The position numbers and the translations under genes were made by a program. This document shows, piece after piece, positions 51,665 through 59,685 of a stretch of DNA of 64,000 nt (the stretch's first letter is position 1; every line of letters begins with the position of its first letter). The stretch covers positions 1,284,037 through 1,348,036 of the forward strand of contig CANMOQ010000001.1 of NCBI GenBank assembly GCA_947499505.1, in the 5' to 3' direction. Origin of the DNA: an uncultured Erythrobacter sp. (GTDB lineage: Bacteria > Pseudomonadota > Alphaproteobacteria > Sphingomonadales > Sphingomonadaceae). The notes beneath the pieces were generated by a model that was given only the letters and a program-made list of their open reading frames with translations, did not search any database and was not told the DNA's origin.

Positions 51665-52246
51665 ATGACTGAAGAAGAAGTTCTCGCCGAGTTTCGTGGT
51701 TCTGGCGCATTGCTGGAGGGGCATTTCAAGCTCTCCTCGGGCCGCCATAGCGCGCACTATCTCCAATGCGCCCGAGTCCTGATGAACCCAGAACGCGCTG
51801 GCCGGCTGGCCCGCGCGGTGTGCGCAAACATTCCAAGAGAGGTGCGCGCGGCTGTGGATACTGTGGTTTCACCGGCCATGGGCGGCATCATTATCGGCCA
51901 TGAAGTTGGCCGGTGCATGGAAAAAGATGCGCTATTTCTGGAGCGTCCCGATGGCGAATTTCATTTCCGGCGGGGATTCGCATTGGAACCGGGCGCCAAA
52001 GTGCTAATGGTGGAAGATGTGGTGACCACCGGCCTGTCCAGCCGCGAGGCGATTGCTGCCGTTGCGCGCGAAGGCGGCGAGGTTATCGCAGAATGTTCTT
52101 TGATCGATCGCTCTGGCGGAGAGGTGGATCTAGGTGTGCCCTTCTACCCATTGATTGCGATCAATTTCCCCACATATTCCGATGATGAAGTTCCCGCCGA
52201 ACTTGCCGCTATCGCGGTGACGAAGCCGGGCAGCCGCAAGGAATAG
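51665..52246 (+). CDS. pyrE: Orotate phosphoribosyltransferase
   Basis: A 193-residue enzyme joining orotate to PRPP in pyrimidine synthesis. The PRPP motif is 'VLMVEDVVTTGLSS' near residue 118, and 'HFKLSSGRHSAHYLQCA' near 21 is the N-terminal substrate part. The ATG at 51665 is chosen because the extension to 51557 is not family-like. It opens a plus-strand housekeeping operon and is divergent from ctaC. Confidence 0.95.
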   Translation: MTEEEVLAEFRGSGALLEGHFKLSSGRHSAHYLQCARVLMNPERAGRLARAVCANIPREVRAAVDTVVSPAMGGIIIGHEVGRCMEKDALFLERPDGEFHFRRGFALEPGAKVLMVEDVVTTGLSSREAIAAVAREGGEVIAECSLIDRSGGEVDLGVPFYPLIAINFPTYSDDEVPAELAAIAVTKPGSRKE

Positions 52247-52256
52247 GCATCCACAT

Positions 52257-52997
52257 ATGACCGCAAAGCTCAGACTGGGCGTTAACATTGATCACGTCGC
52301 CACCATCCGCAATGCGCGCGGCGGCGACCACCCCGATCCTGTGCGCGCGGCGGAAATTGTCGCCAGCGTCGGCGGCGATGGGATAACCGCCCATTTGCGC
52401 GAAGATCGCCGCCATATCCGCGATGAGGACTTGGCCCGGATCCAGACCGCAACTGAGCTGCCGCTCAATCTTGAGATGGCTGCCACTCAGGAGATGCTGG
52501 AAATTGCACTGCGGCACAAACCGCACGCGGCCTGCATCGTCCCGGAGAAGCGCGAGGAACGCACCACAGAAGGCGGCCTTGATGCAGCTGGGCTGCACAA
52601 CACTCTCGCGCCGATTGTTGAGGAGCTGAAGGAAGCTGGCATTCGTGTCTCACTGTTCATTGAAGCCACAGACCGCCAACTGGACGCGTCTTTGCGCCTC
52701 GGCGTGCCCGTCGTCGAGTTTCACACCGGCGAATATGCTCACGCCTTCCTGGACGGGGACAACGAGAAAATCGAAGCAGAGCTGAAGCGCATTTCCGATA
52801 TGGCCGCCTTGGCCGCGAAAAACGGAATTGAGCCGCATGCTGGCCACGGGCTGACATTCGAAAATGTCCAGCCGATCGCTGCCATTCCTCAGATCGCAGA
52901 GCTTAACATCGGGCACTATCTGATCGGCGAGGCGGTATTTACCGGGCTAGAGCCAGCGATCCGGCGGATGCGCGAGCTGATGGATGAGGCACGCTAG
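52257..52997 (+). CDS. pdxJ: Pyridoxine 5'-phosphate synthase
   Basis: A 246-residue TIM-barrel enzyme that makes pyridoxine 5'-phosphate from deoxyxylulose phosphate and amino-ketone phosphate. Typical segments are 'LGVNIDHVATIRNARGG' near residue 6, 'GITAHLREDRRHI' near 43 and 'AGHGLTFENV' near 198, with the catalytic His of the first. It follows pyrE by ten bases and precedes a small membrane protein gene. Confidence 0.97.
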   Translation: MTAKLRLGVNIDHVATIRNARGGDHPDPVRAAEIVASVGGDGITAHLREDRRHIRDEDLARIQTATELPLNLEMAATQEMLEIALRHKPHAACIVPEKREERTTEGGLDAAGLHNTLAPIVEELKEAGIRVSLFIEATDRQLDASLRLGVPVVEFHTGEYAHAFLDGDNEKIEAELKRISDMAALAAKNGIEPHAGHGLTFENVQPIAAIPQIAELNIGHYLIGEAVFTGLEPAIRRMRELMDEAR

Positions 52998-52998
52998 T

Positions 52999-53295
52999 GT
53001 GGCCGATGCCGACCGCCCCGACCTCCCTGATCTAACCGCTGAGCAGAAACGCTGGGCCTTTGGCGCTGCAGGCCTGTTCATCCTCAGCATCGGCTTTCTG
53101 GGATATGCTCTGTCGAACGGCGTGCTGGTCGCCTTTGCAATTGGCTGGGTCGCCTTGCAGATTTTCGGCTATGTCGGATCGCTGAAACGCGGGAATGGCG
53201 ATTTTGCCCATCCCTTGTTCAAGACCCAGGTAATGCTGCACGCGGCGGCTTTGGGTCTGTTGGTGATGGTAATGACGCGGGCCTTGGGCGGATGA
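52999..53295 (+). CDS. Small membrane protein between pdxJ and acpS
   Basis: A 98-residue protein with three hydrophobic segments (about 20-38, 40-58, 76-92) and an acidic start (MADADRPDLPDL). The GTG at 52999 is chosen; an ATG at 52984 inside pdxJ adds five residues. It has no known motif. It sits in the run pdxJ - here - second membrane protein - acpS, so it is co-transcribed with lipid-related acpS. Confidence 0.6.
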   Translation: MADADRPDLPDLTAEQKRWAFGAAGLFILSIGFLGYALSNGVLVAFAIGWVALQIFGYVGSLKRGNGDFAHPLFKTQVMLHAAALGLLVMVMTRALGG

Positions 53296-53304
53296 GAATA
53301 ACGC

Positions 53305-53622
53305 ATGGACAATAGCACTGGGCAGAAAAAGCCGGGCTGGATGCTTGCCATCATGGTTTGCTGGTATGCGCTGTGCCTGCTTGGAACGGGCTTCATCGCG
53401 CTGATCGGCATGGCCTTCGGTTCAGAGGTTCACCGAAGCGATCCAATTCCACTGCTTGATACCTTGATGGTTATTGGCCCATTCCTGATCAACGTCGCTC
53501 TGCTGGTCGCGACCGTTGTCTTGTGGAACAAGGATAAAGTCCGGGAGGCGACCCTGCTCTGGGGCGCAAGCTTCCTCTTGGCTCTTGGCGCAATGGGATT
53601 TTTCAGCGGAGTGGCAATATGA
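53305..53622 (+). CDS. Three-helix membrane protein, unknown function
   Basis: A 105-residue protein with three hydrophobic helices near residues 12-36, 50-72 and 83-104 and no recognised family. It starts nine bases after the previous gene and its stop overlaps acpS by four (ATGA), so it is translationally coupled with acpS. It may be an adaptor for the membrane enzymes that follow. Confidence 0.62.
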   Translation: MDNSTGQKKPGWMLAIMVCWYALCLLGTGFIALIGMAFGSEVHRSDPIPLLDTLMVIGPFLINVALLVATVVLWNKDKVREATLLWGASFLLALGAMGFFSGVAI

Positions 53623-54029
53623 TCATCGGCACGGGATCGGACCTCTGCAATATTGAGCGGATCCAAAACTCGCTCGACCGGTTTGGGCAGCGGTTTGAAA
53701 ACCGCGTCTTTACCGAGAAAGAGCGGGCCAAGGCTCAGCGCCGCCCCTTCACCATAGCTGGCACCTATGCGAAGCGATTCGCCGCCAAAGAAGCTTTTAG
53801 CAAAGCGGTCGGCACAGGATTTCGGCGCGGCGTCTTTATGAAAGACATTGGCGTGGTCAACGCGCCCTCTGGCGCGCCGACACTCGCGCTAACCGGCGGC
53901 GCGGCGAAGCGTCTTGCGGAAATGGTCCCGGAAGGCCATGAGGCGCATGTTCATCTGACCCTAACCGACGATCATCCATGGGCGCAGGCCTTCGTTATTA
54001 TCGAAGCCCTGCCCATCCCCCAGACCTAA
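53619..54029 (+). CDS. acpS: Holo-[acyl-carrier-protein] synthase
   Basis: A 136-residue AcpS-type phosphopantetheinyl transferase that activates acyl carrier protein. '[12 protein letters not shown]' near residue 4 holds the Mg-binding Asp and '[17 protein letters not shown]' near 48 the catalytic Glu/Lys. The length is standard. It is followed by lepB after eight bases. Confidence 0.96.
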   Translation: MIIGTGSDLCNIERIQNSLDRFGQRFENRVFTEKERAKAQRRPFTIAGTYAKRFAAKEAFSKAVGTGFRRGVFMKDIGVVNAPSGAPTLALTGGAAKRLAEMVPEGHEAHVHLTLTDDHPWAQAFVIIEALPIPQT

Positions 54030-54037
54030 CGAGCATT

Positions 54038-54937
54038 ATGACCGAAGCCACGAAAGTGACAGACACCAGCATCAAAACTGACGAAACGGCCGAAGAAAAG
54101 GTCAATTGGTTCGCCGAGCTTCGTGGACTCCTGCTGATGCTGCTCGCGGTGCTGGCGTTTCATAGCCTTGTGGCGAAACCGTTCTACATTCCATCAACCT
54201 CGATGATGCCGACCCTGCACGTTGGCGACCGTTTGGTGGTGAGCAAATATCCATATGGCTGGTCATGGGCGTCGGCGAGTTTTCACCTGCTGCCGCGCGG
54301 CGAATGGCGCGTCTTTGGCAGCACGCCAGAATATGGCGATATCGTCATCCCTGTACACCCATTGCGCGACGAGGACTACATTAAGCGCGTGGTCGCTCTG
54401 CCCGGTGACACAATCGAAGTGCGCGAGGGGCAGATCATTCTCAATGGCGAGGCAATCAAGCGTGAGGTCGTGCCAGCCGTTCGCATTCCGTTTGAAGAAG
54501 AGCTGACCTGTAATGATCGCCCTTGCTTGACGGCGTTCGAACCCTACCGGGCCCGCGAAGCAAGCGGCGCTCAATTTTACGAACCGCCCACATACCGCGA
54601 GACGCTGCCCAATGGCGCGACCTACCTGACGATTGACCACATCGAGGGCCAGCCGCACGACAATTTCGGGCCGCTGATGATCCCAGAGGGCGCTGTGTTC
54701 GTGATGGGCGACAACCGCGATCACTCCGCTGACAGCCGCGCCACAATCCCGCAGCGCGGGCTTGGCGGCGCGATCCCGCTGGAGAACATTGGCGGACGCG
54801 CAGAATTCATCACTTTCTCGCTCGACGGCTCAACCACTTGGAACCCGGGCAGCTGGTGGAGCTCGCTGCGCGGTGACCGTGCTTGGACGACGCTGCGCCC
54901 TGCCATTGCCGAGCGCAGCGCAGCGGACAGCGAGTAA
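54038..54937 (+). CDS. lepB: Signal peptidase I
   Basis: A 299-residue inner-membrane protease that cuts signal peptides. One membrane helix (about 31-46) precedes the catalytic Ser in 'IPSTSMMPTLHVGDRLVV' near residue 56 and Lys in 'DYIKRVVALPGDTIE' near 113. 'VFVMGDNRDHSADSR' near 220 is box E. The chosen ATG at 54038 follows acpS by eight bases; a frame from 53978 overlaps acpS and is rejected. An about 35-residue insertion with two Cys sits between boxes D and E. Confidence 0.96.
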   Translation: MTEATKVTDTSIKTDETAEEKVNWFAELRGLLLMLLAVLAFHSLVAKPFYIPSTSMMPTLHVGDRLVVSKYPYGWSWASASFHLLPRGEWRVFGSTPEYGDIVIPVHPLRDEDYIKRVVALPGDTIEVREGQIILNGEAIKREVVPAVRIPFEEELTCNDRPCLTAFEPYRAREASGAQFYEPPTYRETLPNGATYLTIDHIEGQPHDNFGPLMIPEGAVFVMGDNRDHSADSRATIPQRGLGGAIPLENIGGRAEFITFSLDGSTTWNPGSWWSSLRGDRAWTTLRPAIAERSAADSE

Positions 54938-54949
54938 GCGAGCCAGCAT

Positions 54950-56125
54950 ATGGCCAAGAAATTCCTCTATTTTATCGCGTTTTGCATCGTCGCCGCTCTG
55001 GTGGGGCGCATCGGCTGGGAAATGTTCAAAGGCGATCTGGCCGCCTTTGCTCTGGTGCCCGACACGGAATTTGTCGAACAAGAGGCCTTGGCTGAAAACG
55101 CCTATGAAGACCCGGCGCTGTGGTATTCGCGCCCGGGTATTGGCGTGACCGACCCAGCCCGCTGGCAACCCGCCTATGCGCAAGCATCAAGCGAGGGCGA
55201 GACCACCGCAGGACGCGCGCCTGTACGGCGCTCTGCTGACGTCACGGCGTCAGATCTGCCTGATTTCGCGGTCTTCTTCATCCACCCGACCAGCTATCTC
55301 GAGCGCGCCAACTGGAACGCGCCGATTGGTTCGGAAGAGGCCGAGCGCGTAGCGAGACTATATGTGCGCGGCATGGCCAGCCCATTTAACGGCGCATCAG
55401 AGATTTGGGCGCCGCGCTATCGCCAGGCGACCATGGGCGCATTCCTGACCGATGCACCGGAGGGACAACAAGCCATCGATGCAGCCTACGCTGATGTGCT
55501 CGAGGCCTATCGCTATTTCCTGAGTTCGCTTGATGAGGACACACCGATCGCGCTTGTCGGGCACAGCCAAGGCTCGCTGCATTTGCTGCGCCTGCTGCGC
55601 GAGAAAGTGAGCGGATCAGAGATCGCACCGCGCGTCATCGCCGCCTACGCTGTCGGCTGGCCAATCTCGATCAAGCATGACTTGCTCGCCCTTGGCATGC
55701 CAGCATGCGCGACCGCCAATCAGGCGGGCTGCGTGCTGTCGTGGTCAAGCTTTGCTGAGCCTGCCGATCCGTCCGACGTGATGGAAACCTATGCCAAATC
55801 AACCGGCTTTGACGGGACGCTGCGCGGCGACAGCAAGATCCTGTGCACCAATCCGCTGACCGGAACGATTGGAGCCGAGGCGGCGATGGAGGCCAACCTC
55901 GGCACTCTGGTGCCCAACACAGACATCAGCGATGGAGAGCTCGTGCCCGGCGCGGTCCCTGCCCGCTGTGATGAACGCGGTCTGTTGCTGATCGGCGATC
56001 CGCCCGAGATGGGGCCCTACGTGCTGCCGGGCAACAATTACCACGTCTATGACATCCCCCTGTTTTGGGCCAACATACAGGCGGACATCGCCCGCCGAGC
56101 TCTCGCATGGCAAGCAGCGCGGTGA
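54950..56125 (+). CDS. DUF3089-type alpha/beta hydrolase
   Basis: A 391-residue protein with an N-terminal membrane anchor (about 5-25) and a secreted hydrolase domain. The nucleophile is in 'ALVGHSQGSLHLLRLL' near residue 206. 'DFAVFFIHPTSYLERANWNAPIG' near 100 and 'GNNYHVYDIPLFW' at the end, which carries the catalytic His, are typical of DUF3089. The natural ester is unknown. It starts 12 bases after lepB, and the ruvX start overlaps its end. Confidence 0.85.
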   Translation: MAKKFLYFIAFCIVAALVGRIGWEMFKGDLAAFALVPDTEFVEQEALAENAYEDPALWYSRPGIGVTDPARWQPAYAQASSEGETTAGRAPVRRSADVTASDLPDFAVFFIHPTSYLERANWNAPIGSEEAERVARLYVRGMASPFNGASEIWAPRYRQATMGAFLTDAPEGQQAIDAAYADVLEAYRYFLSSLDEDTPIALVGHSQGSLHLLRLLREKVSGSEIAPRVIAAYAVGWPISIKHDLLALGMPACATANQAGCVLSWSSFAEPADPSDVMETYAKSTGFDGTLRGDSKILCTNPLTGTIGAEAAMEANLGTLVPNTDISDGELVPGAVPARCDERGLLLIGDPPEMGPYVLPGNNYHVYDIPLFWANIQADIARRALAWQAAR

Positions 56126-56592
56126 TCACGGAAGACGCGGGCGAATTTCGCAGCGCTCTGCCTGACGGCGGGGCGCTGCTCGGCCTCGACCTTGGCACCA
56201 AAACCATCGGCACCGCGACCTGCGATCGCGGATGGCGATTTGCGACCAATCACACCACTTTGCCGCGCGGCAAATTTGGCCGCGACCGCGAGGAACTGCG
56301 CAAAGTCATAAAGGACCGCAGCAGCGCCGGGATTGTCATCGGCCTTCCGCGCAATATGGACGGCAGCGAGGGGCCACGTGCGCAAAGCAGCCGCGCCTAT
56401 GCCCGCAATCTTGCCGAGAGCTTTGACCTGCCAATTCTGCTGTGGGACGAGCGCTGGTCCACGCAAAGCGCCGAGGCGGCGATGATCGGTCAGGATATGA
56501 GCCGCACAAAACGCGCCGAAGCAATCGATAGCCATGCGGCCGCCGTAATCTTGCAAGGCGCGATCGACCGCCTGGCAGGCGGAGTGCTTTAG
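56107..56592 (+). CDS. ruvX: Putative pre-16S rRNA nuclease / Holliday junction resolvase-like YqgF
   Basis: A 161-residue RNase H-fold protein. 'LLGLDLGTKTIGTATCDRGWRF' near residue 25 has the first catalytic Asp, 'GIVIGLPRNMDGSEGPRAQ' the central Gly-Arg loop, 'LLWDERWSTQSAE' the Glu and 'IDSHAAAVILQ' the last Asp. YqgF trims 16S rRNA in Escherichia coli; the resolvase name is older. The ATG at 56107 overlaps the upstream gene by 19 bases; the GTG at 56122 would give a 4-base overlap and may be the real start. Confidence 0.93.
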   Translation: MASSAVITEDAGEFRSALPDGGALLGLDLGTKTIGTATCDRGWRFATNHTTLPRGKFGRDREELRKVIKDRSSAGIVIGLPRNMDGSEGPRAQSSRAYARNLAESFDLPILLWDERWSTQSAEAAMIGQDMSRTKRAEAIDSHAAAVILQGAIDRLAGGVL

Positions 56593-57497
56593 GGCGCGCT
56601 TGCGGCCAATTCCGCCCTCTTACCGCGCGCAATTTCTGCCAGCATTCGGCTTCCCGACCCTTCAGCTTCCCGCCACAAAGTATCTCGATCTTGCCGCTCG
56701 CTCAGCTGAACACTGCGCGCTTCAAAGCTGGCCTGCCGCAGACGCTCGCTCGGGTGATGGCGCCCCACCCACTCAGCATAATCCTGCGCCTCTTCGCTGC
56801 CAGTGGCCACTGCGATCCGCAGAAATGCCTCGGTCGAATTGGGGCTGAGCACGCGCTCAATCCGCTCTTCCTCCAGATCAAAGCCATATTGATCGTACCA
56901 ATGCTGCGCCGGGTCGACGTGCATCACATTAATCGAGACCGAGAGGCTTTCCGGCGGCAGCTGACTGTGGATGTCGCGGTGCGCGCGGTACAGCATCAGC
57001 TTATTTTCAGACAGCGCGGTGCGCTCCACAAACGTCAGTTTTGCAAGCTCACCGGGATAGCCCGCATGATCGGTATAATCATATTCGTAATAATCGCTGC
57101 GATAGCCCGGCCCGAGATAGCCGCTGGTGAGGAACGAGAAATTGTGATCATGCGGAACGCCATAGACGAAGCTCTTGGCCCCGCTCGCTTTGAAACACAG
57201 ATCATCCTCCGCCGGCCAGATATTCGCACGCAGGAAGACATTGCCGGCCAGTGGGCTGAGCACAATGGACTGGGGGCCATAGCCGCTTTCTTGTCCAACT
57301 TCGCGATGGCGATGCTTGATCTGGTCAAGCAGCATATTGCCCAGAAATGTCCGATTGTTGGTCAGCGCGCGCAGGTAAGTCGCGGCATGCTCTGTTCGCT
57401 CCTCGCAAGCCGGGTCAAAGTCAATTCCGGCGAGCGCTTCGATGGTCTCATCTAGGCTAGCAACGCTGTCAATGGGCGCTTCTATGATACGGGGCAT
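56589..57497 (-). CDS. Cupin-like protein of a peptide operon, unknown function
   Basis: A 302-residue soluble protein. A beta-barrel core may hold a metal site: 'GVPHDHNFSFLTSGYLGPG' near residue 113 gives a His-x-His pair and 'YRAHRDIHSQLPPESLSVSINVMH' near 170 a second His group, arranged like two cupin motifs. The C-terminal about 90 residues are helical. A cupin-type oxygenase is a reasonable guess, not established. It overlaps the 328-residue gene by 16 bases and is third in the operon started by the 52-residue peptide. Confidence 0.6.
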   Translation of the reverse strand: MPRIIEAPIDSVASLDETIEALAGIDFDPACEERTEHAATYLRALTNNRTFLGNMLLDQIKHRHREVGQESGYGPQSIVLSPLAGNVFLRANIWPAEDDLCFKASGAKSFVYGVPHDHNFSFLTSGYLGPGYRSDYYEYDYTDHAGYPGELAKLTFVERTALSENKLMLYRAHRDIHSQLPPESLSVSINVMHVDPAQHWYDQYGFDLEEERIERVLSPNSTEAFLRIAVATGSEEAQDYAEWVGRHHPSERLRQASFEARSVQLSERQDRDTLWREAEGSGSRMLAEIARGKRAELAASAP

Positions 57498-58468
57498 GGT
57501 TCGGCCTCCTTCGCCAAATCGGCAAGCCGCGCGTTCGCAGCGATCAGGGTTTGCTTGAGCGACGCAGCAGGCTGAGCAATCGGGTCATGCTCTCGCCTTG
57601 ACAACCTGCCGAGCAAGGTCATTCCCTCGGCTGCATCCAGCGCCAAGGTCTGGCGTACCGCTTCCCAACGCAGGTCCGCATCATCGCCCATAGACAGAGC
57701 CAGTTCTTGCATAACCGGAACGGCGTCACGACGCTCCATCGCGCCCAGCACATCCACCGCCATAAAGTGCTGGCTGGAGCGTTTATTTGCGCTGACTTGA
57801 TGGATCAGCGTGCCGTCAGACAGCAGGTATTCGCGCGACGGCTTCGGCTTCGCAGGGATACGGGTCAGCTGCAGCAACAGCATCGAGCCCTCAACCCCAA
57901 GAAATTCGCGGGTTTGCACACCTGGCGGCTGCGTTACGCAGCTGCCTGCTTCGTAAGTGGTAGGGCAGGAATTAATGCGCGCGCGGCCTGAATGGATCCC
58001 GGTGAGCTGGTACTGCACCCCATGCGCTTTGCCCGCTAAAACAATCTCGCAAACCTCGCGTTCGGCAAAGACTGCGCTTTGCGGTTCAGCGGCGGAGCTG
58101 AGCTCACTGTAGACAAAAAGAGAGAGCGTCGTGCCTCCGCTATTCATCAGCTGCAGCGTCGCCAATCCCGGCGCGACATTATGGCGTAGCGGGACTTGAC
58201 CCAACGGCTGATCCATCAACGGCGCCAGCAACCCATTGCACCAATCGCCAATAAAGCGCGAAGCGGTCTCATAATTGCTGAGCACGCCAGACAAAGTTGA
58301 GCATGTGCCTAGCGGTTCGCCCTCGTCATACGCTTTCAGTTCCTCTGTTAGAGCAACCACGTCGCTCCTCGACTGCCATTCGGCGACCGCGCGCGTCATC
58401 GGCATTTGCGCATGGCGCTGCAGAGTGGGATCACTCCGCAGCGCCGCGATATCAGGATGAATCTGCAT
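57482..58468 (-). CDS. 328-residue protein with HEAT-like C-terminus, peptide operon
   Basis: A soluble protein of unknown function. A helical start (about 1-85) is followed by a beta-rich middle (about 90-215: 'GLATLQLMNSGGTTLSLFVYSE', 'REVCEIVLAGKAHGVQY'). The helical C-terminus ('DVLGAMERRDAVPVMQELALS', 'DADLRWEAVRQTLALDAAEGM') resembles HEAT-type repeats. The ATG at 58468 is 16 bases after the peptide stop and is preferred; a longer frame to 58627 would run through the peptide gene in another frame. It overlaps the next gene by 16 bases. Confidence 0.6.
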   Translation of the reverse strand: MQIHPDIAALRSDPTLQRHAQMPMTRAVAEWQSRSDVVALTEELKAYDEGEPLGTCSTLSGVLSNYETASRFIGDWCNGLLAPLMDQPLGQVPLRHNVAPGLATLQLMNSGGTTLSLFVYSELSSAAEPQSAVFAEREVCEIVLAGKAHGVQYQLTGIHSGRARINSCPTTYEAGSCVTQPPGVQTREFLGVEGSMLLLQLTRIPAKPKPSREYLLSDGTLIHQVSANKRSSQHFMAVDVLGAMERRDAVPVMQELALSMGDDADLRWEAVRQTLALDAAEGMTLLGRLSRREHDPIAQPAASLKQTLIAANARLADLAKEAEPCPVS

Positions 58469-58484
58469 CGCTTGCACTACCTGC

Positions 58485-58643
58485 TTAAACGACTGCAGCA
58501 GTTGGGATGGTGTCGTAGAGATAAACCATGATAACCACGATCCGGTCGTCATATGTGGCCCCAGATTGCATCGCGGAACCGAACAAGCCGCTCGCGGTTT
58601 CCAGTCCAGGCAGCGAAGCGAGATCAATTTTAGCTAGGTTCAT
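58485..58643 (-). CDS. 52-residue peptide leading the operon
   Basis: A small gene with a strong GGAGGG ribosome binding site nine bases before the ATG. The product starts MNLAKIDLASLPGLETASGL, has a Gly/Ser-rich middle (FGSAMQSGATYDDR) and ends with a hydrophobic beta-prone run (IVVIMVYLYDTIPTAAVV). It has no Cys and no clear signal peptide. An N-terminal amphipathic part followed by a short distinct C-terminus resembles a peptide precursor, but this is inference. The perfect inverted repeat 58661-58690 lies just upstream. Confidence 0.65.
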   Translation of the reverse strand: MNLAKIDLASLPGLETASGLFGSAMQSGATYDDRIVVIMVYLYDTIPTAAVV

Positions 58644-58660
58644 TTTGTTACCCTCCAAGG

Positions 58661-58690
58661 TTGCACCGAAACGGGATTGCCGCGGTGCAA
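58661..58690. promoter_or_regulatory. Inverted repeat before the peptide operon
   Basis: TTGCACCG (58661-58668) and CGGTGCAA (58683-58690) are perfect complements around 14 bases. They lie 18 bases upstream of the peptide ATG, just before its ribosome binding site. It can be an operator or a leader hairpin. Confidence 0.5.
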
Positions 58691-58769
58691 GACCAAGAAT
58701 GGCTGGGTCCGCAGATTCGCTGAAATTAAAAGATTGTAATGTTGGAACGCTCAGGACAGAGGTCTGTTT

Positions 58770-59270
58770 ATGAGCTCACCCAAGGCCCGATTTAACCCCG
58801 CAGAGGCGTCCAAATTCTTCACCAAGCACGGCCATTCTGGCTGGCTGGGCCTGCGCTACCGCGACCATGGTGAGAACTGGGTAGAGCTGGAATTGCCCTG
58901 GCGAGAGGACTTGCTGGGCGAGGAAGATCGCGCCGTATTGGCCTCTGGCCCGATCGTCAGCCTGATGGACATGGCGAGCGGGATGAGCATCTGGACGACG
59001 AAAGGCGATTTCACCCCGATCGCGACGCTCGACCTGAGGGTAGATTACCAGCGGCCAGCGAAAGAGCGCGCCGCCGTGATCGGCCGGGTTGAATGCTATC
59101 GCACCACAAAATCGGCGGCGTTCGTGCGGGGGATTGCGCATGATGGCGACCCGGATGATCCGGTCGCGCATGTCGCTGGAGTATTTATGACCATTGGCCG
59201 CGATCCGCGCCAAGGCAAGGTTCCCATGGGCAAAGACGCCGCCAGCTCTGCGGGGACCGGCGATGAGTAG
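58770..59270 (+). CDS. PaaI-type hotdog thioesterase, copy 1
   Basis: A 166-residue hotdog-fold protein. 'LASGPIVSLMDMASGMSIW' near residue 56 has the catalytic-helix Asp, and 'IATLDLRVDYQRPAKERAAVIGR' near 88 the long central strands of the PaaI family, which releases acyl groups from CoA. 'HVAGVFMTIGRDP' is the last strand. The substrate is unknown. The next hotdog gene overlaps its stop by eight bases. It is divergent from the peptide operon. Confidence 0.85.
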   Translation: MSSPKARFNPAEASKFFTKHGHSGWLGLRYRDHGENWVELELPWREDLLGEEDRAVLASGPIVSLMDMASGMSIWTTKGDFTPIATLDLRVDYQRPAKERAAVIGRVECYRTTKSAAFVRGIAHDGDPDDPVAHVAGVFMTIGRDPRQGKVPMGKDAASSAGTGDE

Positions 59271-59685
59271 CACTCAAGACGATCCAGCCGCCGCTCTGGT
59301 GCTCCCTCCCTATGCCCGCGCTCTGGGTATTTCCCTGCATGGGCTGGAAGGCGGCTTGCCGGTGCTAACGGTGGGATTTAGCTCCGTTATCGAGGGCAGA
59401 CCAGGCGCATTCCATGGCGGCGCAACCGCCGGTCTGCTCGAAAATGCTGGCTATGCCGCATTGCGCGCTGTGCTGGTGCGCGAGGGCCGCAATCCTCAGC
59501 TCAAGCCGGTCAACATTACGGTGCAATTTCTCGCAGCAGGCAAGCAAAAGCAGACCTTTGCCGTGGGCCGGATCACCCGGCTTGGTCGGCGCAATGCCAA
59601 TATCGCGGTTGAGGCGTGGCAGGATGATCGCGAGCGGCCAATCGCCACTGCGATCCTCAATATTTTGATGGCAGAGCGCGACTAA
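59263..59685 (+). CDS. PaaI-type hotdog thioesterase, copy 2
   Basis: A 140-residue hotdog protein. 'RPGAFHGGATAGLLENAGYAAL' near residue 46 is the HGG motif with catalytic Glu/Asp nearby, and 'PVNITVQFLAAGKQKQTFAVGRITRLGRRNANIAVEAW' the main sheet. It is related to but distinct from the upstream copy; the two may form a heterodimer. The ATG at 59263 is preferred because the longer frame lies inside copy 1. It converges with the penicillin-binding protein gene, overlapping by four bases. Confidence 0.85.
   Translation: MSSTQDDPAAALVLPPYARALGISLHGLEGGLPVLTVGFSSVIEGRPGAFHGGATAGLLENAGYAALRAVLVREGRNPQLKPVNITVQFLAAGKQKQTFAVGRITRLGRRNANIAVEAWQDDRERPIATAILNILMAERD

Noticed and set aside
53978..54037. 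Upstream start for lepB
   Set aside because: The frame from 53978 lies inside acpS; the ATG at 54038 gives a normal cytoplasmic start.
58743..58768. GGAAC-N16-TGTT before the first thioesterase gene
   Set aside because: One mismatch to the EcfG consensus, and the -10 element would lie one to four bases from the ATG, too close for a normal leader.
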